From Hyphococcus sp. (GTDB lineage Bacteria > Pseudomonadota > Alphaproteobacteria > Caulobacterales > Parvularculaceae), in assembly GCA_021604585.1 (NCBI GenBank), contig BQJG01000018.1, positions 1-53,653 of the forward strand: a DNA stretch of 53,653 nt. The letters run 5' to 3'. The notes below the pieces were generated by a model. It ran no database searches and had not been told where the DNA came from. It saw only the letters and a list, made by a program, of their open reading frames with translations. Shown in pieces: positions 6,951-15,798 of the stretch. Positions within the stretch are counted from its first letter, which is position 1; every line of letters starts with the position of its first letter. A program made the position numbers and the translations under genes.

Positions 6951-9200
6951 ATGGTAAAATGGCAAAACAATACTGTGTCAAACAGTCTGTTTGTTTTTAT
7001 CACTGGCGCTGTGATGCTCACTACGACATCGGGGTTTGCGAGCGCAGGAAACAATTCGCCGATGGTTGATATTGTTTTGGTGACTGCTCAAAAGCGAGAG
7101 GAGGACCTCAATGATGTTCCAATTTCCATTGACGTCATCCGGGATGAAAAGCTGGATGTGATCCGGAGCGCCGGTCAGGACATTCTTTTTCTCGCAAGCA
7201 GATCTCCAAGTTTATACGCTGAGTCTTCTTCGGGCCGCATCTTTCCTCGTTTCTACATTCGCGGGCTGGGCAACACCGACTTTGATCTAAACGCCAATCA
7301 GCCGGTCAGCCTCGTTTACGATGAAACAGTGCTCGAAAACCCCATTCTCAAAGGTTTTCCAGTTTTTGATCTTGACCGGATCGAAATCTTGCGCGGACCG
7401 CAAGGCACGCTTTTCGGGCGCAACACCCCGGCAGGCGTGATTAAATTTGAATCCGCCAAGCCGACCGAAATCTTTGAGGGTTATGGCCGTGTCTCCTATG
7501 GCCGATTCAATACGGTCGATACCGAAGCGGCAATCAGTGGCCCACTTGCCGGCGACAAATTAACAGGCCGGTTATCGGTTCTCGCGCAACGGCGCGACGA
7601 CTTTGTCGACAACACCTTCACCGCCGGCGGAGAGGAAGGGTTTGAGGAATTTTCCGAGTTCGCCGGACGCGCGCAGTTATTGATTAGACCAAATGACCGT
7701 GTTTCGTCGCTAGTAAATGTTCACGGGCGTAAGCTTGACGGCGGGTCGCGGCTTTTCCGCGCCAATATCATCGAACCGGGCGTCGGTGGGTTAGTGGCGA
7801 ATTTCCGTCGGGATGAAACGGCGCAAGATGCTACGCAAATACTTGAAGTCTACAATATCGGTGCGAGCCTGAAGACCGACGTCGATTTCGACTTTGGCCA
7901 GCTCACTTCGATTACGAGTTACGAACAGGTCGGCGTCTCCGCGCGTGGGGACGTCGATGGCGGATTTGGCGCCAGCTTCGCACCGCCATCCGGCCCCGGC
8001 TTTATTCCATTCTCCGCCGAAAGTGCTGACAATATTACCGGTCACGACCAGATCACGCAGGAGCTTCGGCTCACCTTTTCGCCGGCAACGGGCATCACCA
8101 CAACGCTTGGCGGCTTTTTCTTCTACGAAAACCTTGAGATCGAAAATTTAAGTTTCGACACACTCGCCAATGGCGATCTGAACGGGCGCGCTGTGCAGGA
8201 TCAGGAAACCCTTTCATGGGCGTTGTTCGGTTCAAGCGAATGGTCGGTAACGGATCGTTTTAGCTTACAGGGCGGGTTGCGCCTTTCCGGTGAAGAAAAA
8301 GACTTTCGCGCGGAACGATTGATTGGTCCATTCGGGTCCGGACCGCTTGCGCCGCAAACCCTGCAAGTGGATGATGTTGTTCTTTCCGGGGATGTGAGCG
8401 CAACATATGCGTTTACTCAAGACACGAATATTTATGCGCGGTATGCTCGCGGCTTCAGGGCGCCCAATGTGCAAGGCCGGGTCGTCTTCGGCGATGTGGT
8501 GACTGTCGCGGATACGGAAACTATCGATTCTATCGAGGCTGGGCTGAAACATCGCTTCTGGGACGGGCGCGGAAATATCAGCGTCTCAGGATTCTGGTAT
8601 CAAACCGACAATCAGCAATTGACCGCCGTTGGCGGCGCTGGAAACTTTAACCAGCTCCTGAACGCTGATGCTGTCATCGGCTATGGATTTGAAGTTGACG
8701 CATCATTCACGCCGATTGATGGACTACACCTAACCGCTGGCGTCAGCCTCAATGAAACCGAGATTAACGACCGCAATCTTGAGGTCGGGATTTGCGGCGC
8801 GTCCTGCACTGTTCTTAACCCGATTAATCCAGCTACTGGAAACGCGCTTATCGACGGCAACCGGTTGCCCCAGGCGCCGCGTTGGATCGCCAATGCAACT
8901 TTGCGTTATGGCGTGCCCGTATTTGGCGGTGCTGGTGAAGTCTTTGCCTTTACCGATTGGGCATATCGCAGCCAGATCAATTTCTTTCTTTATGAAAGCA
9001 TAGAGTTTCAGGATCGCAGCCTGTTGGAGGGCGGTGTCCGTATTGGCTACGCCAATCTCGAGGGCCAGTATGAAATCGCGGCGTTCGCCCGCAACATCAC
9101 CAATGCTCGCGCCATTGAAGGCGCAATTGACTTCAACAATTTCTCCGGGTTTGTGAACGACCCGCCAGTTTGGGGAGTCGAGCTATCAAAACAATTCTAA
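6951..9200 (+). CDS. TonB-dependent outer-membrane receptor
   Basis: The 749-residue protein has an N-terminal signal peptide (to about residue 32, GFASA), a TonB-box-like DIVLVTAQ, a plug domain (VPISIDVI, FYIRGLGN, DRIEILRGPQGTLFGRN) and a long beta-barrel ending in VELSKQF, with the terminal aromatic residue expected for BAM recognition. It should import a ligand across the outer membrane using TonB-ExbBD, which are not in this window. It lies between the bufferin precursor and bufB, where buf operons usually have nothing. By location the ligand could be a metal, a metal-loaded bufferin or another metallophore; the sequence does not decide. The AUG has a weak ribosome site (GAGG 12 bases upstream), so the start is less certain. 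Confidence 0.92.
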   Translation: MVKWQNNTVSNSLFVFITGAVMLTTTSGFASAGNNSPMVDIVLVTAQKREEDLNDVPISIDVIRDEKLDVIRSAGQDILFLASRSPSLYAESSSGRIFPRFYIRGLGNTDFDLNANQPVSLVYDETVLENPILKGFPVFDLDRIEILRGPQGTLFGRNTPAGVIKFESAKPTEIFEGYGRVSYGRFNTVDTEAAISGPLAGDKLTGRLSVLAQRRDDFVDNTFTAGGEEGFEEFSEFAGRAQLLIRPNDRVSSLVNVHGRKLDGGSRLFRANIIEPGVGGLVANFRRDETAQDATQILEVYNIGASLKTDVDFDFGQLTSITSYEQVGVSARGDVDGGFGASFAPPSGPGFIPFSAESADNITGHDQITQELRLTFSPATGITTTLGGFFFYENLEIENLSFDTLANGDLNGRAVQDQETLSWALFGSSEWSVTDRFSLQGGLRLSGEEKDFRAERLIGPFGSGPLAPQTLQVDDVVLSGDVSATYAFTQDTNIYARYARGFRAPNVQGRVVFGDVVTVADTETIDSIEAGLKHRFWDGRGNISVSGFWYQTDNQQLTAVGGAGNFNQLLNADAVIGYGFEVDASFTPIDGLHLTAGVSLNETEINDRNLEVGICGASCTVLNPINPATGNALIDGNRLPQAPRWIANATLRYGVPVFGGAGEVFAFTDWAYRSQINFFLYESIEFQDRSLLEGGVRIGYANLEGQYEIAAFARNITNARAIEGAIDFNNFSGFVNDPPVWGVELSKQF

Positions 9201-9342
9201 TAATTAAGCGGACTTCGGTAGTTGACGCCCAGGCTGATCAAGGCGGTTTGGGCAACGATGGAAAGAGGGGAGATGCATCGCATTCTGGCGTTTGGACCCT
9301 CGTCATTCAGCGGCCAGCGGCGTTGACAGACGGCGTTCAGAT

Positions 9343-10215
9343 ATGACAACCGAAGCCCTACCCTTAGCGGTGAACGCTGTCGGCGTCGGATTGAAGGCGC
9401 CGCATTATCAGCAGGCATTGCAGGAACCACATGAGATCGATTTTTTCGAGGTCCACGCCGAAAATTTCATGGGCGATGGAGGTCCGCCACATCGCTGGCT
9501 AACCGGCTTTCAATCCAAATTTCCGCTGTCGATCCACGGGGTTTGCCTGTCGATTGGCGGGCGGGACGAGTTGGACCGGGTTCATCTGGATCGCCTCGCA
9601 CACCTTGTGGAACGCTATCGGCCCGCGCTGGTTTCCGAACATTTGGCATGGAGTAGTGATAGCGGCATATTTTATAACGATTTGTTGCCGCCGCCGATGA
9701 CGACTACTTCATTGGAGCGCGTATGCGCTCATGTGAATCAGGTGCAAGATCGCCTGGGGCGACACATACTGATTGAAAACCCCTCTCTCTATCTGAAGCC
9801 GGATGATGACGGCATGAAGGAATCGGATTTTCTGAATGAGCTCGCGCAACAAACACAGTGCGGCCTATTGCTCGACATCAACAATATTTACGTTAGCGCC
9901 CATAACCTTGAGTACAGCGCAGAAGAATATATTGACTCAATAGACGCCGGATTTGTCCAAGAAATACACCTTGCGGGCCACGCAATTGACCGCTTTGAGC
10001 ACATTGAAATACTGGTCGACAATCATGGATCGCCTGTTTGCGACGCTGTGATGGCGCTGTTCGCCCGGTTTATTAGTCGTGCCGGACCTCGCCCGACTCT
10101 GGTTGAATGGGACAGCAATGTCCCGCCCTTCGAAACTCTTCGCCGGGAAGCCACAGCGGCAAAGGCCACTCTGTGTAGCATCGCAAGCAATGGAGGCGCC
10201 TGTGACGAAAAATGA
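9343..10215 (+). CDS. bufB: MNIO family RiPP-modifying enzyme BufB (DUF692)
   Basis: This 290-residue protein is a multinuclear non-heme iron enzyme (MNIO, formerly DUF692) with a TIM-barrel fold. Candidate metal and catalytic residues are present: E40/N41 (HAENFMG), H65 (SIHGVCLSIGG), H100 (SEHLAW), E145 (LIENPS), D179 (LLLDINNIY), H187 (SAHN), H209 and H213 (EIHLAGH), D227/H228 (DNHG) and E255 (LVEWDSNVPP). It should act on BufA cysteines in the cytoplasm before export, together with BufC. The ATG at 9343 is chosen because family similarity begins near NAVGVGLK; the frame is open 51 bases further. The last 14 bases overlap bufC, which indicates coupled translation. Confidence 0.93.
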   Translation: MTTEALPLAVNAVGVGLKAPHYQQALQEPHEIDFFEVHAENFMGDGGPPHRWLTGFQSKFPLSIHGVCLSIGGRDELDRVHLDRLAHLVERYRPALVSEHLAWSSDSGIFYNDLLPPPMTTTSLERVCAHVNQVQDRLGRHILIENPSLYLKPDDDGMKESDFLNELAQQTQCGLLLDINNIYVSAHNLEYSAEEYIDSIDAGFVQEIHLAGHAIDRFEHIEILVDNHGSPVCDAVMALFARFISRAGPRPTLVEWDSNVPPFETLRREATAAKATLCSIASNGGACDEK

Positions 10216-10987
10216 TGTTGAACGCGACTCGCTCATTTACGATGTTATCAGTCAAGCCATCCGATCCAATGCGCCGCCTGCCGTCGATCCAAATCTAGGC
10301 CGTCGCGACCTGCAGACCGCTGCCGGAATGACCGTATACCGAAACAATGTGCGCGCCGCATTTCTGCGAGTTTTGCGCGAAACGTTTCCCGTCGTCCTTC
10401 GGCTGGTTGGTGAGGAGTATTTCCGGTTTCTGGCACATGAATATTTCCGCGCACATCCATCATCGGATCCGCTGGTTGCTCGCTATGGCGACAGCTTTCC
10501 CAAGTTCATTGCGTCTGTTGAGACTGCCGTGTCTTTACCCTACTTGCCCGGCGTCGCCCGGCTTGAGCTGGCTTGGCTCAGCGCCTATCATGGGACGGAC
10601 GCTGACTGTCTTGAATCGGAACAAATTCTTGCGCAGTTGCAGAGCTACCCTAATCAGATGGTGATCGATTTGCACCCCGCGACGAGATTTGTCTCGTCCA
10701 AATACCCGGTTCACGCAATCTGGCGCCATAACAGGGATGAGAAATCCAGCCCGCTAACGCTTAGCGATGCCGGCGAGTACGTCATGCTAAAAAGGCCCGC
10801 CCACCAAGTTTTCACCGAGACGATGGAAGAGCCCCTATGGAGTGCGCTTTTACAATTAAACGCCGGAAAGACGCTCGGCGACGTGTTGGCTGCTGCTCTT
10901 GAATGTGGTCATGCCGTTTCGGCAGCGGAGATTGTCCAGGAAATTGCAATGCTAAATATTGTGACGGCCGTGCGTCGCCACGTCTAA
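10202..10987 (+). CDS. bufC: BufC-type partner protein (DUF2063, putative DNA-binding N-terminal domain)
   Basis: The 261-residue protein belongs to the DUF2063 family, the partner of MNIO enzymes in bufferin and methanobactin-like clusters, where it delivers the precursor. The typical N-terminal block is visible: VYRNNVRAAFLRVLRETFP, then VVLRLVGEEYFRFLAHEYF, HPSSDPLVARYGDSFP, and LPYLPGVARLELAW. A second domain with winged-helix character follows (LLQLNAGKTLGDVL). The GTG at 10202 has GGAGG five bases upstream; an ATG at 10190 would add four residues but its ribosome site is worse. It starts inside the end of bufB. Confidence 0.9.
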   Translation: MTKNDVERDSLIYDVISQAIRSNAPPAVDPNLGRRDLQTAAGMTVYRNNVRAAFLRVLRETFPVVLRLVGEEYFRFLAHEYFRAHPSSDPLVARYGDSFPKFIASVETAVSLPYLPGVARLELAWLSAYHGTDADCLESEQILAQLQSYPNQMVIDLHPATRFVSSKYPVHAIWRHNRDEKSSPLTLSDAGEYVMLKRPAHQVFTETMEEPLWSALLQLNAGKTLGDVLAAALECGHAVSAAEIVQEIAMLNIVTAVRRHV

Positions 10988-11007
10988 ATCTCGAAGGGAG
11001 AAACAAC

Positions 11008-11502
11008 ATGAACATTATGGGCCTCTACTCGGCGTTCACCGGGTTATGCGGAAAAGTTCCCTATGCAGTTGTAGCGCTAGCTTGTCGTGTCGCAGCAGCG
11101 ATTCCGTTCTGGCGCTCAGGCCAGTCAAAACTAGAGGGCGCCGACATTTTTGGTGTCAAGTTTGAGTTGTTCTCGGTGAAAGCATCGAAAGTCTATCTAT
11201 TCGCAGAAGAATTCGGGTTTGGCGATGCAATCGCGCCCATCGCGGCGCAGCTTGCAGCGCTTGGCGAAAATCTGTTGCCGCCCCTTCTCGTGTTTGGCCT
11301 ATTGACTCGCTTCGGCGCGCTGGGTTTGCTTGTCATGACGGCAGTCATTCAATTTTATGTCTTTCCTGGCGAACTCTTAAGGCCGGATGGCAATTGGGCG
11401 ATGCACCTGCAATGGGCTGCGCCGCTGATGGTAGTGCTGCAACGCGGTCCCGGCGCAATCTCACTGGATACGCTGCTTGGACGCCGCTGGGCCCGCCAGT
11501 AG
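11008..11502 (+). CDS. bufD: DoxX family membrane protein, BufD position
   Basis: This 164-residue protein has four hydrophobic segments and the DoxX features RVAAAIPFWRSGQSKLEG and LPPLLVFGLLTRFGALGLL. In bufferin operons the fourth gene, bufD, encodes a DoxX-like membrane protein of unknown role. The ATG at 11008 has GAAGGGAG upstream and lies 20 bases after bufC, so it is in the same transcript. The frame is open further upstream, inside bufC, but that part has no similarity to the family. Confidence 0.87.
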   Translation: MNIMGLYSAFTGLCGKVPYAVVALACRVAAAIPFWRSGQSKLEGADIFGVKFELFSVKASKVYLFAEEFGFGDAIAPIAAQLAALGENLLPPLLVFGLLTRFGALGLLVMTAVIQFYVFPGELLRPDGNWAMHLQWAAPLMVVLQRGPGAISLDTLLGRRWARQ

Positions 11503-11526
11503 CGCCGGCTTTTGAGGCGACCCCGC

Positions 11527-12570
11527 ATGGGCATCTTACTGTCATTCATTAGCGCTCTCATTCTCGGCTTTGCCGCGCATCGAGCGAGCTTGTGCACCGT
11601 GAAGGCCGTTGCGGAAGTCGTCACTGTGCGACGGTTTTATATCCTCACCTCTTTTATAAAAACGTCAATTTGGATTGCGGCGTTGTCCGTCATGGCGATC
11701 ACGTTGTTAGGAGTATCCACGCCGGTCACACATTGGCCTCTGACTGGCTGGTCTATCGGAGGCGGACTACTTTTTGGCGTCGGTGCGGCCATCAATGGAG
11801 GCTGCACATTCTCGACACTCACCCGTATTGGAGACGGAGACTTAAATATGTCCGCCACTGTAGTGGGGTGGATCGTTGGCGCCTGGACCGAACGCTCGGT
11901 ACTCCCGATCCACCATGCACCGGCGCAGCAACTCAGCTTTCACGAATTGCTCGGCAGTCCCATCTCAAAAATCGCATTGATTGGCGCTGCCGCATGGATT
12001 CTTTGGCAGGCCATCGTCATGTTCCGTCCACTTCCCGCGCGTAAAACTTTTATGCGCGCAATTCTTGCGCCAAGCTACAAACTATCGATTGCGGCGGCGT
12101 TAATAGCGTCGGCGAACCTGATAATCTATGACAATCTTGGGCCGTGGTCGTTCACTTCCGTGATTCTTTCAACGACGTCACCAGCGACGTTTCCTCCTAC
12201 AACCTCTCTTGCACTGCATTGGGCCGTGTTGGCGTTTGTCCTATTGGGCATGACGATATCGTCCCGAATCCGCGGCAACTTCTCCTATTCAAAGCTCCGG
12301 ATTGGTCGCTTGGCGTCGCACGGCAGCGCCGGAATCGCTATGGGTTTTGGCGCGGCAATGATCCCCGGGGGGAACGATAGCCTGATTTTGTATGGGGTTG
12401 GCTTTCTATCTCCGCATGCACTACCAGCATTCATTTCCATTCTTGCCGGCATCGCATTTACTTTTGTGGTAACCAAACGTTTTGGCGCTAACCCTCCCAC
12501 CGTTTATTGTACCGGCGATATTTGCGTAGCACCTCAAGTAAAGGGACCCGCTCGTCCCCGAGTCCTTTAA
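11527..12570 (+). CDS. YeeE/YedE family membrane transporter
   Basis: The 347-residue protein has about nine hydrophobic helices and the two half-repeats of the YeeE/YedE (DUF395) family. The first half carries RASLCTVKA and the second GAAINGGCTFSTLTRIGDGD, with the family Cys residues in both. A third element, GFGAAMIPGGNDSLILYG, matches the family GxxLxGGCxG region but lacks Cys. E. coli YeeE takes up thiosulfate, and others are assigned to sulfur compounds or selenium. Here it could supply sulfur or move a thiolated species for the bufferin pathway; this is inferred from position. The start is the ATG at 11527 with GAGG nine bases before it. Confidence 0.82.
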   Translation: MGILLSFISALILGFAAHRASLCTVKAVAEVVTVRRFYILTSFIKTSIWIAALSVMAITLLGVSTPVTHWPLTGWSIGGGLLFGVGAAINGGCTFSTLTRIGDGDLNMSATVVGWIVGAWTERSVLPIHHAPAQQLSFHELLGSPISKIALIGAAAWILWQAIVMFRPLPARKTFMRAILAPSYKLSIAAALIASANLIIYDNLGPWSFTSVILSTTSPATFPPTTSLALHWAVLAFVLLGMTISSRIRGNFSYSKLRIGRLASHGSAGIAMGFGAAMIPGGNDSLILYGVGFLSPHALPAFISILAGIAFTFVVTKRFGANPPTVYCTGDICVAPQVKGPARPRVL

Positions 12571-12594
12571 CTCATTCACCGAAAGGCTTTCACT

Positions 12595-12990
12595 ATGCCA
12601 AAATCACTCAATCACGTACCCGCTCTGCTGCTAGCCGCTTTCTTGATTATGATGGGCGTCCAAAAGTTCGGCGCCGACAACATCATCTTCGCCACCATCG
12701 CCGAACGTTCCGGCATCAGTCTATTTGAACCTGCCATTCGCATGATGACGGGCGTGGGAGAAATTGGCGCAGCGCTCTTGCTACTCCTTCCTAGAACCCG
12801 ACTGTTAGGCGCGCTGGGCGCAACCGCGATCATCGGCGGCGCAATCATGTTTCATGTGTCGCCGTGGCTTGGCATCAAGGTCGCAATGGCGCCCGGTGAA
12901 GAACCGTCAATGATGCTTTTCATGATGGCGATCGCTTCGTTCTTGCTCGCTCTCTTTACCTTGATTCTCGCCCGAGCACAGCGCAAGTAA
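12595..12990 (+). CDS. DoxX-like small membrane protein
   Basis: This 131-residue protein has four predicted membrane helices (about 8-22, 48-62, 70-92, 105-125). DoxX-like features are the FLIMMGVQKFGA start and the central MTGVGEIGAALLLLLPRTR-LGA region. No catalytic motif is visible. It lies 24 bases after the YeeE/YedE gene and 29 bases before the AhpD-like gene, in the same direction, so one transcript is likely. DoxX-like proteins are often linked to redox or thiol partners, but no function is proven. Confidence 0.75.
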   Translation: MPKSLNHVPALLLAAFLIMMGVQKFGADNIIFATIAERSGISLFEPAIRMMTGVGEIGAALLLLLPRTRLLGALGATAIIGGAIMFHVSPWLGIKVAMAPGEEPSMMLFMMAIASFLLALFTLILARAQRK

Positions 12991-13019
12991 TCAGTTTCCA
13001 GACTTTAAGGAGTCCCGCA

Positions 13020-13577
13020 ATGGCCTTGTTCCCCTCACTGCCGGAAACACCGCATCTCGCCGATGTTTACAGGCGATTCCCTGAGCATGTGAAACCGATT
13101 TTGATCTACCATGACCTGCTGCTGCGCGGCGAAAGTCCGCTGACTATTGGCGAGCGCGAACTGATCGCCGCTTATGTCTCCGGGCTCAACGCTTGCAAAT
13201 TCTGCTTTGGCGCTCACAAGCTATACGCCGAACTGTTCGGATTCGATCCGGTTATGATCGAAAAAATGGTCGCAAACCTTTATACGGCGCCAGTGGAAGA
13301 GAAATTAAAACCGCTTTTACGGTATGCCGGTAAGCTTATAACTCTGCCGCCGGAACTGACTGAAGCGGACGCAAAAGCGGTTTATGACGCCGGGTGGTCG
13401 GAACGGGCGTTGTTCGACACAATTCAAATTTCTGCACTTTTTAGCTACATGAACCGGATAATTGAGGGAACTGGCGTTGCCTACGACCATGAGAAGCATC
13501 CGCTTACGGAAGATGAGAAAAACGAGCGGCGCGAACGAACTTACGCCGATTTCGGAAAAGTACTCGGGATTCAATAA
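13020..13577 (+). CDS. AhpD-like / carboxymuconolactone decarboxylase family protein
   Basis: The 185-residue protein carries the redox motif CKFCFGAH (residues ~60-67), the CxxC with a nearby His found in AhpD-like peroxidase-related enzymes, and an extended C-terminal helix region YMNRIIEGTGVAYD. These proteins reduce peroxides or act as disulfide reductases for peroxiredoxins. A strong ribosome site (AAGGAG) sits seven bases before the ATG. In this island it probably handles oxidative stress alongside metal stress; that is inferred. It converges with a small minus-strand ORF 18 bases on. Confidence 0.87.
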   Translation: MALFPSLPETPHLADVYRRFPEHVKPILIYHDLLLRGESPLTIGERELIAAYVSGLNACKFCFGAHKLYAELFGFDPVMIEKMVANLYTAPVEEKLKPLLRYAGKLITLPPELTEADAKAVYDAGWSERALFDTIQISALFSYMNRIIEGTGVAYDHEKHPLTEDEKNERRERTYADFGKVLGIQ

Positions 13578-13595
13578 ACAAGCGGTTTCACACAA

Positions 13596-13730
13596 TCACT
13601 GCTGATCCGGTGGACGCGTGTGAAGCCGAGCACGCAAATAGGCGAAAATACAGGTCCCGGCGATCGCGAGAACCAACACGATAAATGTAATAAGAATATC
13701 GCTGACGATGCTTTGGGACATTTGCTCCAT
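13596..13730 (-). CDS. Small single-helix membrane protein, 44 residues (unknown)
   Basis: Reading leftward from the ATG at 13728-13730 gives 44 residues: a short polar N terminus, one strong hydrophobic helix (about residues 10-32, ILITFIVLVLAIAG), then a basic tail (RARLHTRPPDQQ). A second in-frame ATG three codons in has GGATGGAG just upstream and may be the real start (41 residues). I do not recognise it. The composition and the ribosome site support translation, but no homolog could be checked. It lies between the AhpD-like gene and the DUF547 gene on the opposite strand. Confidence 0.45.
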   Translation of the reverse strand: MEQMSQSIVSDILITFIVLVLAIAGTCIFAYLRARLHTRPPDQQ

Positions 13731-13936
13731 CCTGACTGCTACTGAACCTCGTTATCATGATAAGGTTTAGCAGCGCGGTCACTGCAACTCACGTCACGTA
13801 ATTTCACCGTTGCGTCAATCCCACACTGCGATGTGAAAACATGTGAGTTGCGCCCAACACTTTCATCAGAGAAGACCTCTGTTGTTGAATATAAGGTCGG
13901 AAAAACGTTTCTTTCACACAATCGATAAATTAACCA

Positions 13937-14749
13937 ATGAACCCATTTACACTTGTTTTGTTCATCTGCGCCTTATTGATTAACGTCTCGTCGGCCACCG
14001 CCGCGAGCGAGATTGACCGGCTGGCTCAATGGGATGCTGAGAGTGCAGAGGTAGTTGACCACAGCATATTTGCCGGATTCCTGTCCGACTATGTGGAGAC
14101 TGCCGAGGACGGTGTTAACAGGGTGCGCTACGAAGCAGTCTCACCAACCGACAGACAACGCCTTGACGAATACATAGAAACGCTAGCCGCGAAAGATCCT
14201 ATACAGCTAAATCGCAGCGAAGCCTTTGCATATTGGGTCAACCTTTATAATGCGCTGACCGTTCAACTGATTCTTGAGCACTATCCGGTAAAAAGCATTC
14301 GCGAGATCAAACCGAATCCCTTTGCAAGCGGCCCTTGGCGGATGGAACTCGTCACAGTCTCCGGGATTTCCCTCACGCTCGATGACATTGAACACGGTAT
14401 ATTGCGGGCGCAATGGCGCGACGCCCGCATTCACTACGCCGTAAATTGCGCCTCTATCAGCTGCCCGAATTTGTTGAATCATCCCTACACTGGGGCGGAA
14501 CTTAACACGATGCTCGACGGTGCGGCGCAGGCTTACGTCAATCATCCGCGCGGTGTCAGAGTCAAGGGGAAGGGCAAGTTGATTCTCTCCTCCATCTACA
14601 AATGGTATGCGGGAGACTTTGGTGGCGATGAACAAGGCGTCATCAATCACTTGCTGAAATACGCCGGGCCCGCACTTGCGGCTGAGCTACGCGACGCGCA
14701 ATCCATCGATGGTTATGAATATGACTGGTCCCTCAATGAAGCGCGCTGA
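13937..14749 (+). CDS. Secreted DUF547 domain protein
   Basis: The 270-residue protein has a signal peptide (residues 1-23, ending SATAA) and one DUF547 domain. Visible family segments are EAFAYWVNLYNALTVQLILEHYPVKSIREI and LDDIEHGILR, then RIHYAVNCASISCPNLLNHPYTGAELN and LSSIYKWYAGDFG. The conserved N-x-Y-N-A and the CASxSCP region look intact, and the Cys pair may be functional. The domain is of unknown activity, with a papain-like or transglutaminase-like relationship suggested for the fold. It has its own 205-base upstream gap (13731-13936), where I see no clear SigF element, so it may have a separate promoter. Confidence 0.85.
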   Translation: MNPFTLVLFICALLINVSSATAASEIDRLAQWDAESAEVVDHSIFAGFLSDYVETAEDGVNRVRYEAVSPTDRQRLDEYIETLAAKDPIQLNRSEAFAYWVNLYNALTVQLILEHYPVKSIREIKPNPFASGPWRMELVTVSGISLTLDDIEHGILRAQWRDARIHYAVNCASISCPNLLNHPYTGAELNTMLDGAAQAYVNHPRGVRVKGKGKLILSSIYKWYAGDFGGDEQGVINHLLKYAGPALAAELRDAQSIDGYEYDWSLNEAR

Positions 14750-15001
14750 AGGACGGATGTACATAAACCTAATATCTGGCGATGATGTCGCAGCGGCGCC
14801 TGTTGCATTCAAAATATTGCGCCGAAATCAGCCGGCGCTTGGTGGAGATAATTTAACCAAGGGATTGTTTCCCCAGTGAGCAATTTCATTGAGCACAGCC
14901 TCACTGCGCTTTTCTCGCGCCGCCGTGCGATGACCGAACTGCGTATCCAGTTTTCCGTCTGTCGCCGCACGTAATACCCGTTACCGAAAGAAGAAATAAC
15001 A

Positions 15002-15748
15002 ATGCGCTATATTCTTGCTTCTGCAGCCTTACTATTTTTGGCGCCTGCTGCGAACGCAGCCGAACAACGCCTCTCCTCGCCCGCTACGGTGGAGAAAATC
15101 AAGCGTCTTGTTGATAGTCCCGACCGGCCAAACGCGCAAAAAGACAGGGACCGCTACCGTCATCCGCTGGAGACCTTGACGTTCTGCGGTATCGAATCGG
15201 AGATGACTGTGGTGGAGATCTGGCCCGGCGGACAAGGCGGCTGGTATCGGCGAATTATCGAGCCGCTACTGCAAGACGGCGGCGGACGGTATGTCCCGGT
15301 CGAGGGTCGCTCAGCCTTTCCCGAACGAGTCGATGGAGTTCCCTACGGCGAGGCGGATATGGTTCTCGTCTTCCGCGCCCATGGCTTTATGATTTACGAC
15401 GCACCGGCGCAGGAACACGTTAACGCGGTTTATTCAATGCTGAAGCCGGGCGGAATTTTGTGCATTGTCGATCACGCCGGCGACGAAGCCATTCCCCAGG
15501 ACCCGGCGGGCGAGAACGGATATGTCAATGAAAGCCACTTCTTCATGCTGGCGAAACGCGCCGGATTTAATATTCTCGCTGCTTCCGATCATAATCGGAA
15601 CCCCAACGATACGAAGGACCACCCGCATGGCGTCTGGTCCTTGCCGCCGACTTTGCGGGGTTCGCTGCCGCTAACGCCGGGCCGGCGAAAATATCAGGAG
15701 ATCGGCGAAAGCGATCGTTTCACCCATAAATATTACCGGCCGGAATGA
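15002..15748 (+). CDS. Exported class I methyltransferase-like protein
   Basis: The 248-residue protein begins with a signal peptide (MRYILASAALLFLAPAANAA, cut after NAA). The rest resembles class I SAM-dependent methyltransferases: motif I is present as VVEIWPGGQGGWYRR (a modified ExGxG), then GEADMVLVFRAHGF and MLKPGGILCIVDHAG. SAM is not normally available in the periplasm, so an exported enzyme of this type is odd and may bind another ligand. The family of exported methyltransferase-like proteins is known in proteobacteria, but its function is not clear to me. The ribosome site is GAAAGAAG. The gap 14750-15001 before it holds no gene I can support. Confidence 0.8.
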   Translation: MRYILASAALLFLAPAANAAEQRLSSPATVEKIKRLVDSPDRPNAQKDRDRYRHPLETLTFCGIESEMTVVEIWPGGQGGWYRRIIEPLLQDGGGRYVPVEGRSAFPERVDGVPYGEADMVLVFRAHGFMIYDAPAQEHVNAVYSMLKPGGILCIVDHAGDEAIPQDPAGENGYVNESHFFMLAKRAGFNILAASDHNRNPNDTKDHPHGVWSLPPTLRGSLPLTPGRRKYQEIGESDRFTHKYYRPE

Positions 15749-15798
15749 AGCCAGCAAACCCTGTTTAATTCATCACATCGAATCCCTAGGAGGCCGCG

